Origin: an uncultured bacterium
GTDB lineage: Bacteria; Bacillota; Negativicutes; Acidaminococcales; Acidaminococcaceae
Length of the DNA stretch: 18,355 bases
Direction of reading: 5' to 3'
Assembly: GCA_905215645.1 (NCBI GenBank)
Contig: CAJMQS010000041.1
Location: 1-18,355, forward strand
The notes under the pieces are model-generated. The model was not told the DNA's origin, made no database searches, and saw only the letters and a list, made by a program, of their open reading frames with translations. This document shows positions 6,961 to 14,177 of this stretch, one piece after another. The position numbers and the translations under genes were made by a program. Every line of letters begins with the position of its first letter. The first letter of the stretch is position 1.

Positions 6961-9060
6961 ATGAAAACCTATCAGAAACTGTTCCTGGCCTTAGTGGGCC
7001 TGGGACTGGCCGCTTCCCTGTGCCTGAATTGGCAGCGGATCCAGGTGGAACGGGCCAATAAAACCATCGAAACGGTCATGGAATACAACAGCCTGGTGCG
7101 TATGGCACAGGAGGAAGGGGTTCCCAAGGAACAGGTCTTCAAGGAGTTCCGGGACCGGGGAGTCACCACCCTGACGGTGTTCGACACCAGCCTGGACAAA
7201 CTGGCCCAGAAAGGATCTGTGAACGTGCTCACTGGGGCCCAGCTTTTAGAACTGGCCCGGGTCCAGCAGCTCCGTCCAGAATGGCAGGCCATTGTGGACA
7301 AGCCGGACTTTCTGGTGGATGCCCTGTACATTTCCGCCGGCACCAGTGAGAGAGCGCTGAAGGAAGTTGAAGAAGACATCCGGCTCCGGTTCGGGAAAGA
7401 TCGGATCGTGGAACTGCATGCGTCTCCGTTGATCCTCCGGTTCGACGGGGATACCATCATCAGCAAGAACCCCATTGCTGGGGATGAACGGGGCGTCCGG
7501 GAAATGGATCTGGGGCCTTCCACCGACGAGCTACAGGACGTGGCCAAGAACGGCTTCATGGTGGCCATCCGGCCTACCAATTACTGTGAACGGTACACCG
7601 CTGCTGCCGCTAGCGAGGAAGAACAGATCAACGCTTTCTTCCGCCGGCTGGATGACAGCGGAGCCAAAGTGAGCCTGATTATCGGCAGTGGGAAGCAGAT
7701 GCTGGGGAACAACAAGTACCTGCCTTTGGTGGCCAGGAACCTGCTCCAGCGGCACATCACCCTGGGCATGGTGGAAGGGGTCACCCAGCTCCAGTTCGTG
7801 AAGCTGGAAGGGATGACCGAGCTGGCGAAACTGGCCGATTACCAGGTAGCCCGGACCTATGTGATCGCCGATGCGGAACAGCGGAAGATGCAGGTGTTCG
7901 ATGCCTTCCGCCGCTGGTCCCTGGCAGATGAAGAACGGAACATCCGGGTGAACTACATCAAGACATTCCTGACTCCTCGGGACAACAAGACCCTGCTCCA
8001 GACCAATCTGGACTATGTGGACCGGGTGACGAAAGATGTGGCCAGCAAGGGCTTTGCCAAAGGCCCGGCGGACATCTACAAAGTGTACCAGCCCAGCCGG
8101 CTGTGGTACATCCCCATGGCCTTTTCTCTGGCCGCTGCCTGGTGCTTTTATTTCCTGCTGCTGGGCATCCTGCCGGAAAAGCATTATGCCAAAGCAGTAG
8201 GCATCTTCGGAGTGCTGGTGACTGCCGGCCTCTTTGCCGGTCCCCTGGGCCTTGTGGCTCGGCAGGGGGTGGCTTTCGGAGCCGCGGTGATCTTTCCGGT
8301 ACTGAGCATGCACCGGATGATGGGGATCTGGCGGAAGAACGGATCCCGGGGCAGCCTGGGAACTGTAGCCCTGCGGACCTGTGTCCATCTCTTTGAGACC
8401 ATCGTCCTGTCCCTGATCGGGGCGGCCATGGTGGGAGGCATCCTCAGCGATACCCGTTTCCTGCTGGAAATGGACATCTACCGGGGCGTGAAGGCTACCT
8501 TCATGCTGCCGGTGGCGCTGACTTGCCTGCTGTTCCTCCGGACCCATGGCCTGTGGCAGCAGGGAGAAGACTGGCGGAAGCCTTTCCATCGGGTGATGGG
8601 ATTCCTGGACCGTCCTCTGAACCTGAAAGCCCTGTTCATCCTGGGGGTGTTCGCTTTTGTAGCCTGGGTGTTCATCGGCCGCAGCGGCCATACCGCCGGG
8701 GTTCCGGTTCCGGCCATTGAGCAGAAGCTCCGGTTCTTCCTGGAGGAGACCATGTGGGCCCGGCCTCGGGAAAAGGAATTCATGATCGGCCATCCGGCTT
8801 TCTTCTTGGCGGCCTGGGCGGCCTGGAAGAAGCTGCCTACTTGGTTCTACGGGCTCTGCGTCACGGGGGCGGCCATCGGCCAGGGCAGCGCAGTCCAGAC
8901 CTTCGCCCATATGCGCTCTCCCATCCTGATGAGTTATGTACGGGCCCTGGACGGCTATGGGGTAGGCGTGGCAGCTGGGCTCATTGCCCTTGCTATTTTT
9001 GCCCTGGGCTATCCCCATGTCCAGGCTTTCTATCAAAAGAGGAGGAATCCCCTTGGGTAA
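6961..9060 (+). CDS. DUF5693-family polytopic membrane protein next to csaB
   Basis: This is a 699-aa membrane protein of unknown function that I recognise as the DUF5693 type. A single N-terminal signal-anchor helix (about residues 6-22) is followed by a long soluble part expected outside the membrane (about 25-378). It contains NPIAGDERGVREMDLG and mixed alpha/beta sequence. The C-terminal third has at least seven hydrophobic helices (roughly 383-403, 411-432, 437-452, 474-497, 510-523, 554-573, 665-688). No catalytic motif is apparent. ATG at 6961 has GAGGTG (6945-6950) upstream. The last 8 bases overlap csaB, so the two are translationally coupled. By context it may help make, export or sense the pyruvylated surface polymer, which is inference only. 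Confidence 0.85.
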   Translation: MKTYQKLFLALVGLGLAASLCLNWQRIQVERANKTIETVMEYNSLVRMAQEEGVPKEQVFKEFRDRGVTTLTVFDTSLDKLAQKGSVNVLTGAQLLELARVQQLRPEWQAIVDKPDFLVDALYISAGTSERALKEVEEDIRLRFGKDRIVELHASPLILRFDGDTIISKNPIAGDERGVREMDLGPSTDELQDVAKNGFMVAIRPTNYCERYTAAAASEEEQINAFFRRLDDSGAKVSLIIGSGKQMLGNNKYLPLVARNLLQRHITLGMVEGVTQLQFVKLEGMTELAKLADYQVARTYVIADAEQRKMQVFDAFRRWSLADEERNIRVNYIKTFLTPRDNKTLLQTNLDYVDRVTKDVASKGFAKGPADIYKVYQPSRLWYIPMAFSLAAAWCFYFLLLGILPEKHYAKAVGIFGVLVTAGLFAGPLGLVARQGVAFGAAVIFPVLSMHRMMGIWRKNGSRGSLGTVALRTCVHLFETIVLSLIGAAMVGGILSDTRFLLEMDIYRGVKATFMLPVALTCLLFLRTHGLWQQGEDWRKPFHRVMGFLDRPLNLKALFILGVFAFVAWVFIGRSGHTAGVPVPAIEQKLRFFLEETMWARPREKEFMIGHPAFFLAAWAAWKKLPTWFYGLCVTGAAIGQGSAVQTFAHMRSPILMSYVRALDGYGVGVAAGLIALAIFALGYPHVQAFYQKRRNPLG

Positions 9061-10141
9061 GATCCTGATTTCCGGCTATTATGGCTTTTCCAATGCCGGA
9101 GACGAAGCGATGCTCACCGCCATTGTGACCAGCCTGAAAGAGCAGGACCCCCAGGTGGAACTGACGGTACTTTCTGGGAATCCAGAGGCGACGGCCCGGC
9201 TCCACCCGGTGAAGGCCATCCATCGGTTCGACCTTCTGGGAATCTGCCGGGCCATGGCTGGGACGGACCTGCTCCTTTCCGGAGGAGGCAGCCTGCTCCA
9301 GAACGTGACCAGCCGGCTCAGTCTTTATTATTACTTGTCCATCATCGCCCTGGGGGCCCTCTTGGGAAAGAAAATCATGCTCTTTGCCCAGGGCATCGGT
9401 CCCATCCGGGGAAATTTCAGCCGCTGGCTGACCCGATTGGTCTGCCAGAAGGCGGACTTGATCACCGTCCGGGATGACGGATCCCTTGATGATTTGAAAG
9501 CCATGGGCTTTGGGCCGGAAAAGATCCGGGTCACCAGCGATGCGGTGTTCTCCCTGCCGGAAGGGCGAAAAAAAGAAGGGACCCAGCTCCTGGAAAAACT
9601 GGGAGTGGATCCTTCCCGGCCTTTGGTGGGGTTCGCTCTCCGGCATTGGAAAGGGGAGGAACGGTTCAGCCGGGAATTTGCTAAGGCGGCGGACGCCCTG
9701 AAACGCCAGTACCAGGCCCAGATTCTTTTCCTTCCCCTCCAGTTCCCTGCGGATGCAGAACTGTCCGCCCAGGTGGAGAAAGCCATGGAAGACAATCGAG
9801 ATGTGTTCATCCTGGACCAGAAATGCTCCACCCAGGGATACCAGGACTTGATCTGCAATCTCCATCTATTGGTCGGTATGCGGCTCCATGCTTTGGTGTT
9901 CGCGGCCATCAACGATGTGCCCTTCATGGCAATCTCCTATGATCCGAAGGTGGACCGGTTCGTGGATGGGATGAAAGGGACAGTGGTGGACACCATCGGC
10001 CGGATCACCAGCGAAGAACTGGTTGCCATGGCCGACCGGCTGTGGCAGGCGGACGGACGGCAGGGCAGAGAACGGATCCGTGCCCTGCGGGAGGAAGCCC
10101 GGGCCAATATCGGCCGGGCATTGGAATTGATCCATCGATAA
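9053..10141 (+). CDS. csaB: Polysaccharide pyruvyl transferase CsaB
   Basis: CsaB adds a ketal-linked pyruvyl group from phosphoenolpyruvate to sugars of a cell-wall polymer; in many bacteria this makes the ligand for SLH-domain surface proteins. The start is TTG at 9053 because AGGAGG (9040-9045) lies 7 bases upstream and the product then begins MGKILISGYYGFSNAGDEAM, the family N-terminus; length is 362 aa. Family landmarks are the glycine-rich LLSGGGSLLQNVTSRLSLYY (about residues 73-92), FAQGIGPIRGNF, and the C-terminal VGMRLHALVFAAINDVPFMA with ISYDPKVDRF. An open frame extends upstream to ATG 8984 but lies inside the preceding gene and has no ribosome binding site. It overlaps DUF5693 by 8 bases and precedes ftsE by 30. 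Confidence 0.92.
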   Translation: MGKILISGYYGFSNAGDEAMLTAIVTSLKEQDPQVELTVLSGNPEATARLHPVKAIHRFDLLGICRAMAGTDLLLSGGGSLLQNVTSRLSLYYYLSIIALGALLGKKIMLFAQGIGPIRGNFSRWLTRLVCQKADLITVRDDGSLDDLKAMGFGPEKIRVTSDAVFSLPEGRKKEGTQLLEKLGVDPSRPLVGFALRHWKGEERFSREFAKAADALKRQYQAQILFLPLQFPADAELSAQVEKAMEDNRDVFILDQKCSTQGYQDLICNLHLLVGMRLHALVFAAINDVPFMAISYDPKVDRFVDGMKGTVVDTIGRITSEELVAMADRLWQADGRQGRERIRALREEARANIGRALELIHR

Positions 10142-10171
10142 ACGACAGGCAAAGATACAGGAGGTCGATCC

Positions 10172-10858
10172 ATGCTGGAAATGCGTCATGCAGGCAAGGT
10201 CTATCCTGGCGGGGCGGTGGCCCTGGAGGATATCAATGTACATATCAAACCGGGGGAATTCGTGTTCCTGGTAGGCCCCAGCGGAGCCGGGAAATCCACC
10301 TTCATCCGGATGATTTCCCGGGAAATCGAACCCACATCCGGACAGATCCTGGTGGACGGGGTGGATGTGATGAAGCTGAAGCGGGGGGATATCCCTTATC
10401 TCCGGCGGCAGCTGGGAATCGTCTTCCAGGATTTCCGCCTGCTCAATGACCGGACGGCCTTTGAAAACGTGGCCTTTGCCATGCAGGTGATCGAAGCTCC
10501 CAGCCACAAGATCCGGAGACGGGTCAATGAAGTACTGGAACTGGTGGGGCTGAAGGACCGGGGAGACAATTACCCAGGGGAGATGAGCGGCGGCGAGCAG
10601 CAACGGGTGGCCATTGCCCGGGCCATCGTCAACGATCCTCTCCTGGTGATCGCCGATGAACCCACCGGCAACCTTGACCCGGAGACCAGCAAGGAGATCA
10701 TGGAGATCTTCACCCAGATCAACCACAACGGCACCACCATCATCATGGCCACCCATGATAAGACCATGGTGGATTACATGCAAAAACGGGTCATCGCCCT
10801 GGAAAACGGGCGGATCGTACGGGATGACCGCAAAGGAGTCTATGGGTATGAAGTTTAG
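10172..10858 (+). CDS. ftsE: Cell division ATP-binding protein FtsE
   Basis: FtsE is the cytoplasmic ATPase of the FtsEX complex, which couples ATP hydrolysis to activation of septal murein hydrolases rather than to transport (228 aa). Motifs: Walker A GPSGAGKST (35-43), Q-loop Gln86, signature MSGGEQQR (138-145), Walker B LLVIADEP with Glu163 (157-164), then TGNLDP, and H-loop His195. YPGG (11-14) after a short first strand and the FQDFRLL segment (85-91) are typical of FtsE. AGGAGGT (10159-10165) lies six bases before ATG 10172. The gene overlaps ftsX by 11 bases. Confidence 0.96.
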   Translation: MLEMRHAGKVYPGGAVALEDINVHIKPGEFVFLVGPSGAGKSTFIRMISREIEPTSGQILVDGVDVMKLKRGDIPYLRRQLGIVFQDFRLLNDRTAFENVAFAMQVIEAPSHKIRRRVNEVLELVGLKDRGDNYPGEMSGGEQQRVAIARAIVNDPLLVIADEPTGNLDPETSKEIMEIFTQINHNGTTIIMATHDKTMVDYMQKRVIALENGRIVRDDRKGVYGYEV

Positions 10859-11735
10859 TACGAAATGGTATTACATCAAAGAAACCTTCACCTCCCTCAA
10901 GCGGAATTCCTTGATGAGCATCGCTTCCATCAGCACAGTGGCCCTGTCCATCCTGGTCTTGGGGATCTTCCTCACCATGGTGCTCAATGTGAACAACTTG
11001 GCCAGCCATCTGGAGAACCAGGTCCAGGTCACCATATACATGGATGACAGTGCTTCGGCAGAGCAGCTGAAACACATGGAGAAGGTCCTCAAGAGCACCC
11101 AGGGGATCGTAAAGGTGACGCCCCGGACCAAGGAAGAAGCCCTGGGGGAATTCAAGAAACGATTGGGAGAACAGCAGAAACTCCTGGCGGCCCTGGGAGA
11201 GGACAATCCTTTTCCGGCGTCCTTTGAGATCCAGGTGGACAATCCGGAACGGATCCCCCAGCTGGTGACCCAGTTTCAGCAGATGCCCGGTGTGGAAACG
11301 GCCAAATTCGGCCAGGAAGTGGTAGAACATCTCTTCCAGCTCACCCGGGTGCTGCGGATTGGCGGGATCCTGCTGATCGTCCTTTTGGCCATCGCTACCT
11401 TGTTCATCATATCCAATACCATCCGGATCACCGTCTTTGCCCGGCGCCGGGAAGTGAACATCATGAAATACGTAGGCGCCACCGACTGGTTCATCCGCTG
11501 GCCTTTCCTGCTGGAGGGGATGCTCATGGGCTTTGTGGGAGCGGTGATCGCTTCCCTGATCCTGGTCCAGGGCTACAATGCCATCCAGGCCAAGATCTAC
11601 GGGACACTGGCCTTTTTCCCCATGCTCCCCAGCTGGCCTACCATGGGATATCTGTCCGCCGGGCTGATCTGTGTGGGGACCCTGATCGGGGCTCTGGGCA
11701 GCAGCATCTCCCTGCGGAAGTTCCTGGATGTATAG
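10848..11735 (+). CDS. ftsX: Cell division protein FtsX
   Basis: FtsX is the membrane half of FtsEX (295 aa). TM1 lies at about residues 25-47, then a large extracytoplasmic loop (about 48-165) that contacts the murein hydrolase. TM2-TM4 lie at about 168-190, 215-240 and 262-285. The cytoplasmic stretch VFARRREVNIMKYVGATDWF after TM2 is the coupling segment typical of the family. ATG 10848 is nine bases from GGAG (10835-10838) and gives the expected MKFSTKWYYIKETF start. ATG 10842 is in frame but only three bases from that site. The frame stays open much further upstream inside ftsE (to 10656), which is a shadow. Confidence 0.95.
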   Translation: MKFSTKWYYIKETFTSLKRNSLMSIASISTVALSILVLGIFLTMVLNVNNLASHLENQVQVTIYMDDSASAEQLKHMEKVLKSTQGIVKVTPRTKEEALGEFKKRLGEQQKLLAALGEDNPFPASFEIQVDNPERIPQLVTQFQQMPGVETAKFGQEVVEHLFQLTRVLRIGGILLIVLLAIATLFIISNTIRITVFARRREVNIMKYVGATDWFIRWPFLLEGMLMGFVGAVIASLILVQGYNAIQAKIYGTLAFFPMLPSWPTMGYLSAGLICVGTLIGALGSSISLRKFLDV

Positions 11736-11747
11736 GAGGCGGTGGGC

Positions 11748-12881
11748 ATGAAAAAAGGCACAGCCCTCCTGGCTGCCCTCTTGGCGGGTCTCCAGCTTTC
11801 GGCTCCGGTTTCCTGGGCAGAATCCATCGAAGACAAGAAGGCGGAACTGGAAGATGTCCAGCGCCAGATGGAAGAAAAGGATACCCAGCGGGAGCAGAAG
11901 AAGCAGGAAATCGGCAACGCCGTGGAACGGCTCATCGCTGCCCAGAACGAACTGGCGGAGGCCAAGCGGAAACTGGCGGTGATTGAGAACCGGCAGCGGT
12001 CCCTGGAGATCCGGATCTGGCAGAACGAGGCGGCCCTGGCGGCCAAACAGCATGATTATGATGTGACTCGGAAAATCTATGAGAAACGGCTGCGGGACAT
12101 CTATGAAAACGGCCAGGTGAATTATCTGGATGTGCTGCTAGGATCCACGGACTTCCGGGATTTCGCTTCTCGGATGTATCTGCTCCAACGGGTGATCCGG
12201 CGGGATTTCGACCTGATCGACCGGCTGGAGGCGCAGAAAGAAGCCTTGCTGGAGCAGAAGGTCCAGCTGGAAGAAATCAGGCGCCAGTTGGATTTCGCCT
12301 ATGCGGAAGGCCAGGCGGAACAGAAAATCGTAGCCCAGAAGACCGTGGAACGCCAGGCACTCTACGAGCAGGCATTGGCGGAAAAGGCCCAGCTGGATGC
12401 AGAGTATGAAGAACTCCAGCGGAACAGCCAGGAAATCACCGCCATGATCCAGCGGATGGAGGAAGAAGGACGACTGATGCCCCAGGCTGGCGGCACTGGG
12501 CAGCTGTCCTGGCCGGTGAACGGGGAGATCACTTCTCCCTTCGGCTGGCGGGTCCATCCCATCTGGGGGACCCAGATCTTCCACGCCGGACTGGATATCG
12601 GGGCCGATTACGGGGATCCGGTCCATGCAGCGGACAGCGGGACCGTGGTCTACGCCGGCTGGATGGGCGGCTACGGGAATGCAGTGATGATCGACCACGG
12701 GGGCGGCATGGTGACCCTGTATGGGCACAATTCGTCCATCACCGTAGGTGAAGGGGAACAGGTGAGCAAAGGGCAGACCATTGCCCTGGCCGGCAGCACC
12801 GGCAATTCCACCGGCCCCCACTGCCATTTCGAAGTCCGCATCCACGGGGAAGTGGTCAGCCCCCTCCAGTATCTGCCGTAA
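11748..12881 (+). CDS. Secreted M23 murein hydrolase with coiled coil (EnvC/PcsB-like FtsEX partner)
   Basis: This is a 377-aa peptidoglycan endopeptidase candidate. Residues 1-24 are a Sec signal peptide (cleavage expected after VSWA). Residues about 26-240 are Glu/Lys/Gln-rich heptad-like sequence, a long coiled coil as in EnvC and PcsB. The LytM/M23 domain covers about 257-375. All four residues expected for an active zinc enzyme are present: His279 and Asp283 in HAGLD, His327 in YGHNSS, and His358/His360 in GPHCHFEV. This differs from E. coli EnvC, whose LytM domain is degenerate and only activates amidases. AGGAGG (11734-11739) precedes ATG 11748 by eight bases; a GTG at 11742 is less well placed. 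Only 12 bases separate it from ftsX, so FtsX is its likely activator. Confidence 0.92.
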   Translation: MKKGTALLAALLAGLQLSAPVSWAESIEDKKAELEDVQRQMEEKDTQREQKKQEIGNAVERLIAAQNELAEAKRKLAVIENRQRSLEIRIWQNEAALAAKQHDYDVTRKIYEKRLRDIYENGQVNYLDVLLGSTDFRDFASRMYLLQRVIRRDFDLIDRLEAQKEALLEQKVQLEEIRRQLDFAYAEGQAEQKIVAQKTVERQALYEQALAEKAQLDAEYEELQRNSQEITAMIQRMEEEGRLMPQAGGTGQLSWPVNGEITSPFGWRVHPIWGTQIFHAGLDIGADYGDPVHAADSGTVVYAGWMGGYGNAVMIDHGGGMVTLYGHNSSITVGEGEQVSKGQTIALAGSTGNSTGPHCHFEVRIHGEVVSPLQYLP

Positions 12882-12882
12882 A

Positions 12883-12917
12883 GAGCGAAGAGTGCAGAGT
12901 GAAGAGTAGAGAGAATT
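12883..12917 (+). repeat. Heptamer tandem repeat tract 2 (GAGTGAA unit)
   Basis: Heptamers GAGCGAA, GAGTGCA, GAGTGAA, GAGTAGA and the partial GAGAATT run without a gap, starting 2 bases after the M23 hydrolase stop. With the hairpins and tract 3 it fills the 129-base gap before ctpA. I see no promoter or gene in that gap. Confidence 0.8.
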
Positions 12918-12929
12918 TCTGCATTCGGT

Positions 12930-12950
12930 GGCAAATGCCCGGCGTTTGCC
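12930..12950 (+). repeat. Hairpin between heptamer tracts 2 and 3
   Basis: GGCAAATGC (12930-12938) pairs with GCGTTTGCC (12942-12950) over nine base pairs, one of them G-U, around loop CCG. There is no T-tract, so termination is not expected. It may be a processing or mRNA-stability element within the operon. Confidence 0.7.
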
Positions 12951-12997
12951 TTCCAGCGACCAGTGACCAGTGAAAGGGATGCTGCCGGGCGCATCCC
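12951..12997 (+). repeat. Heptamer tract 3 (GACCAGT unit) plus adjacent hairpin
   Basis: GACCAGT (12958-12964) and GACCAGT (12965-12971) are an exact tandem pair, preceded by a partial unit TTCCAGC (12951-12957). Directly after it, GGGATGC (12976-12982) pairs with GCATCCC (12991-12997) around an eight-base loop. The ribosome binding site of ctpA (GAGG, 13001-13004) follows four bases later, so this hairpin could affect ctpA translation. Confidence 0.7.
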
Positions 12998-13010
12998 ACA
13001 GAGGAAAACT

Positions 13011-14159
13011 ATGTTCAAGAAACGCTATACAGCCCCCCAGCTTTTGGGGGTATTCTTCCTGTCCCTGGGTGTGTTCAGCGGCGGGACCTATTATTTGATG
13101 AAAAACTGGATCGGAGACCCGGGAGCCCTTTTCCAGATCGTCCGGACCATGCACCTGATCCAGCGGCATTATGTAGGGGAAACCGATCGGAAAAAGATTT
13201 ATGACGGGGCTCTCAAAGGCATGGTGGGGGTCCTGAACGATCCCTATTCCACCTATCTGGACAACCAGGATTTTCAGGCACTTTCCACCATGACGGAAGG
13301 CCATTTCGGTGGAGTGGGTATGGTGATGGGCATGCGGAAAGACAGCCAGTTCGTGGTAGTCTCTCCCATTGAAGATACGCCGGCTTATAAGGCCGGGATC
13401 AAGGCAGGGGACATCCTGTTGAAAATCGACGGGGAGGATCTGAGCGGCCAGAGCCTGGATGAAGTCGTGAAGAAGATCCGGGGCCAGGACGGCTCCCAGG
13501 TGACCCTGACCCTGAAACGGGGCAGCGAAGAAGCCAAAGACATCACCGTGACCCGCAGCGACATCAAGCTGAAAAGCGTCTATGGGCGCATGGACGGAGA
13601 CGGCATCGGCTACATCCGGGTGACCAATTTCAACGAGGATACGGACAAGGATTTCGGGGCAAAGCTCCAGGAACTCCGGGACCAGGGGATGAAAGCTTTG
13701 GTACTGGATCTCCGGGACAACCCGGGAGGCCTTTTGGAAAGCGGGGTCGGGGTGGCTCGGTATCTGGTGCCTAAAGGCCCCATCGTCTCTGTCACTGACA
13801 AGGATGGGAACACCCAGACGGAATCTTCCAGCCTGGAAAAAGTGGATTTTCCCCTGGCGGTGCTGGTGAACCATGGGACGGCCAGTGCGGCGGAAATCGT
13901 TTCCGGCGCCATCCAGGATACAGGCTCCGGCAAACTGTTCGGGGTCAAGACCTACGGAAAAGGAGTGGTCCAGAACGTTTTCCTCCTGAGCAACCAGACG
14001 GCAGTGAAGCTGACGGTGGCCCGGTATTATACTCCCAGCGGGAGGAGCATCGATAAAGTGGGCATTACCCCGGATGAGGTGGTGGAAGCCGCCAGTGAAG
14101 ATGGGGCCAACCAGCTGCAGGCGGCGGAACGTTATCTGCGTCAGCAGCTCCAACAGTAA
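13011..14159 (+). CDS. ctpA: Carboxyl-terminal processing protease (S41 family, CtpA type)
   Basis: This is a membrane-anchored serine protease with a Ser-Lys dyad that trims or degrades exported proteins (382 aa). A single N-terminal helix lies at about residues 10-28. A PDZ domain spans about 95-180 (GGVGMVMG, then SPIEDTPAYKAGIKAGDILL). The S41 core follows: DLRDNPGG (about 237-244), the nucleophile Ser292 in GTASAAE, and Lys317 in KTYGKGVVQ. The Ser-Lys spacing of 25 residues is that of the family. ATG 13011 is chosen because of AGAGG seven bases upstream and the protein start MFKKRY. A GTG at 12963 would extend the frame through repeat tract 3 and is not credible. It follows the M23 gene as in several Firmicutes ftsEX loci. 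Confidence 0.94.
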   Translation: MFKKRYTAPQLLGVFFLSLGVFSGGTYYLMKNWIGDPGALFQIVRTMHLIQRHYVGETDRKKIYDGALKGMVGVLNDPYSTYLDNQDFQALSTMTEGHFGGVGMVMGMRKDSQFVVVSPIEDTPAYKAGIKAGDILLKIDGEDLSGQSLDEVVKKIRGQDGSQVTLTLKRGSEEAKDITVTRSDIKLKSVYGRMDGDGIGYIRVTNFNEDTDKDFGAKLQELRDQGMKALVLDLRDNPGGLLESGVGVARYLVPKGPIVSVTDKDGNTQTESSSLEKVDFPLAVLVNHGTASAAEIVSGAIQDTGSGKLFGVKTYGKGVVQNVFLLSNQTAVKLTVARYYTPSGRSIDKVGITPDEVVEAASEDGANQLQAAERYLRQQLQQ

Positions 14160-14177
14160 GGGCAAGGAGCGTGGAAC

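Noticed and set aside
10656..10847. Upstream extension of ftsX inside ftsE
   Set aside because: The extra residues are Pro/Ser/Arg-rich out-of-frame ftsE sequence. ATG 10848 has the ribosome binding site and gives a normal FtsX length.
12883..12971. CRISPR array
   Set aside because: The units are 7 bases long, contiguous and degenerate, with no spacers of 30 bases or so, and no cas genes are in the window.
12963..13010. GTG start for ctpA within heptamer tract 3
   Set aside because: There is no ribosome binding site, and the extension would encode repeat DNA. ATG 13011 follows AGAGG and starts with the expected membrane anchor.
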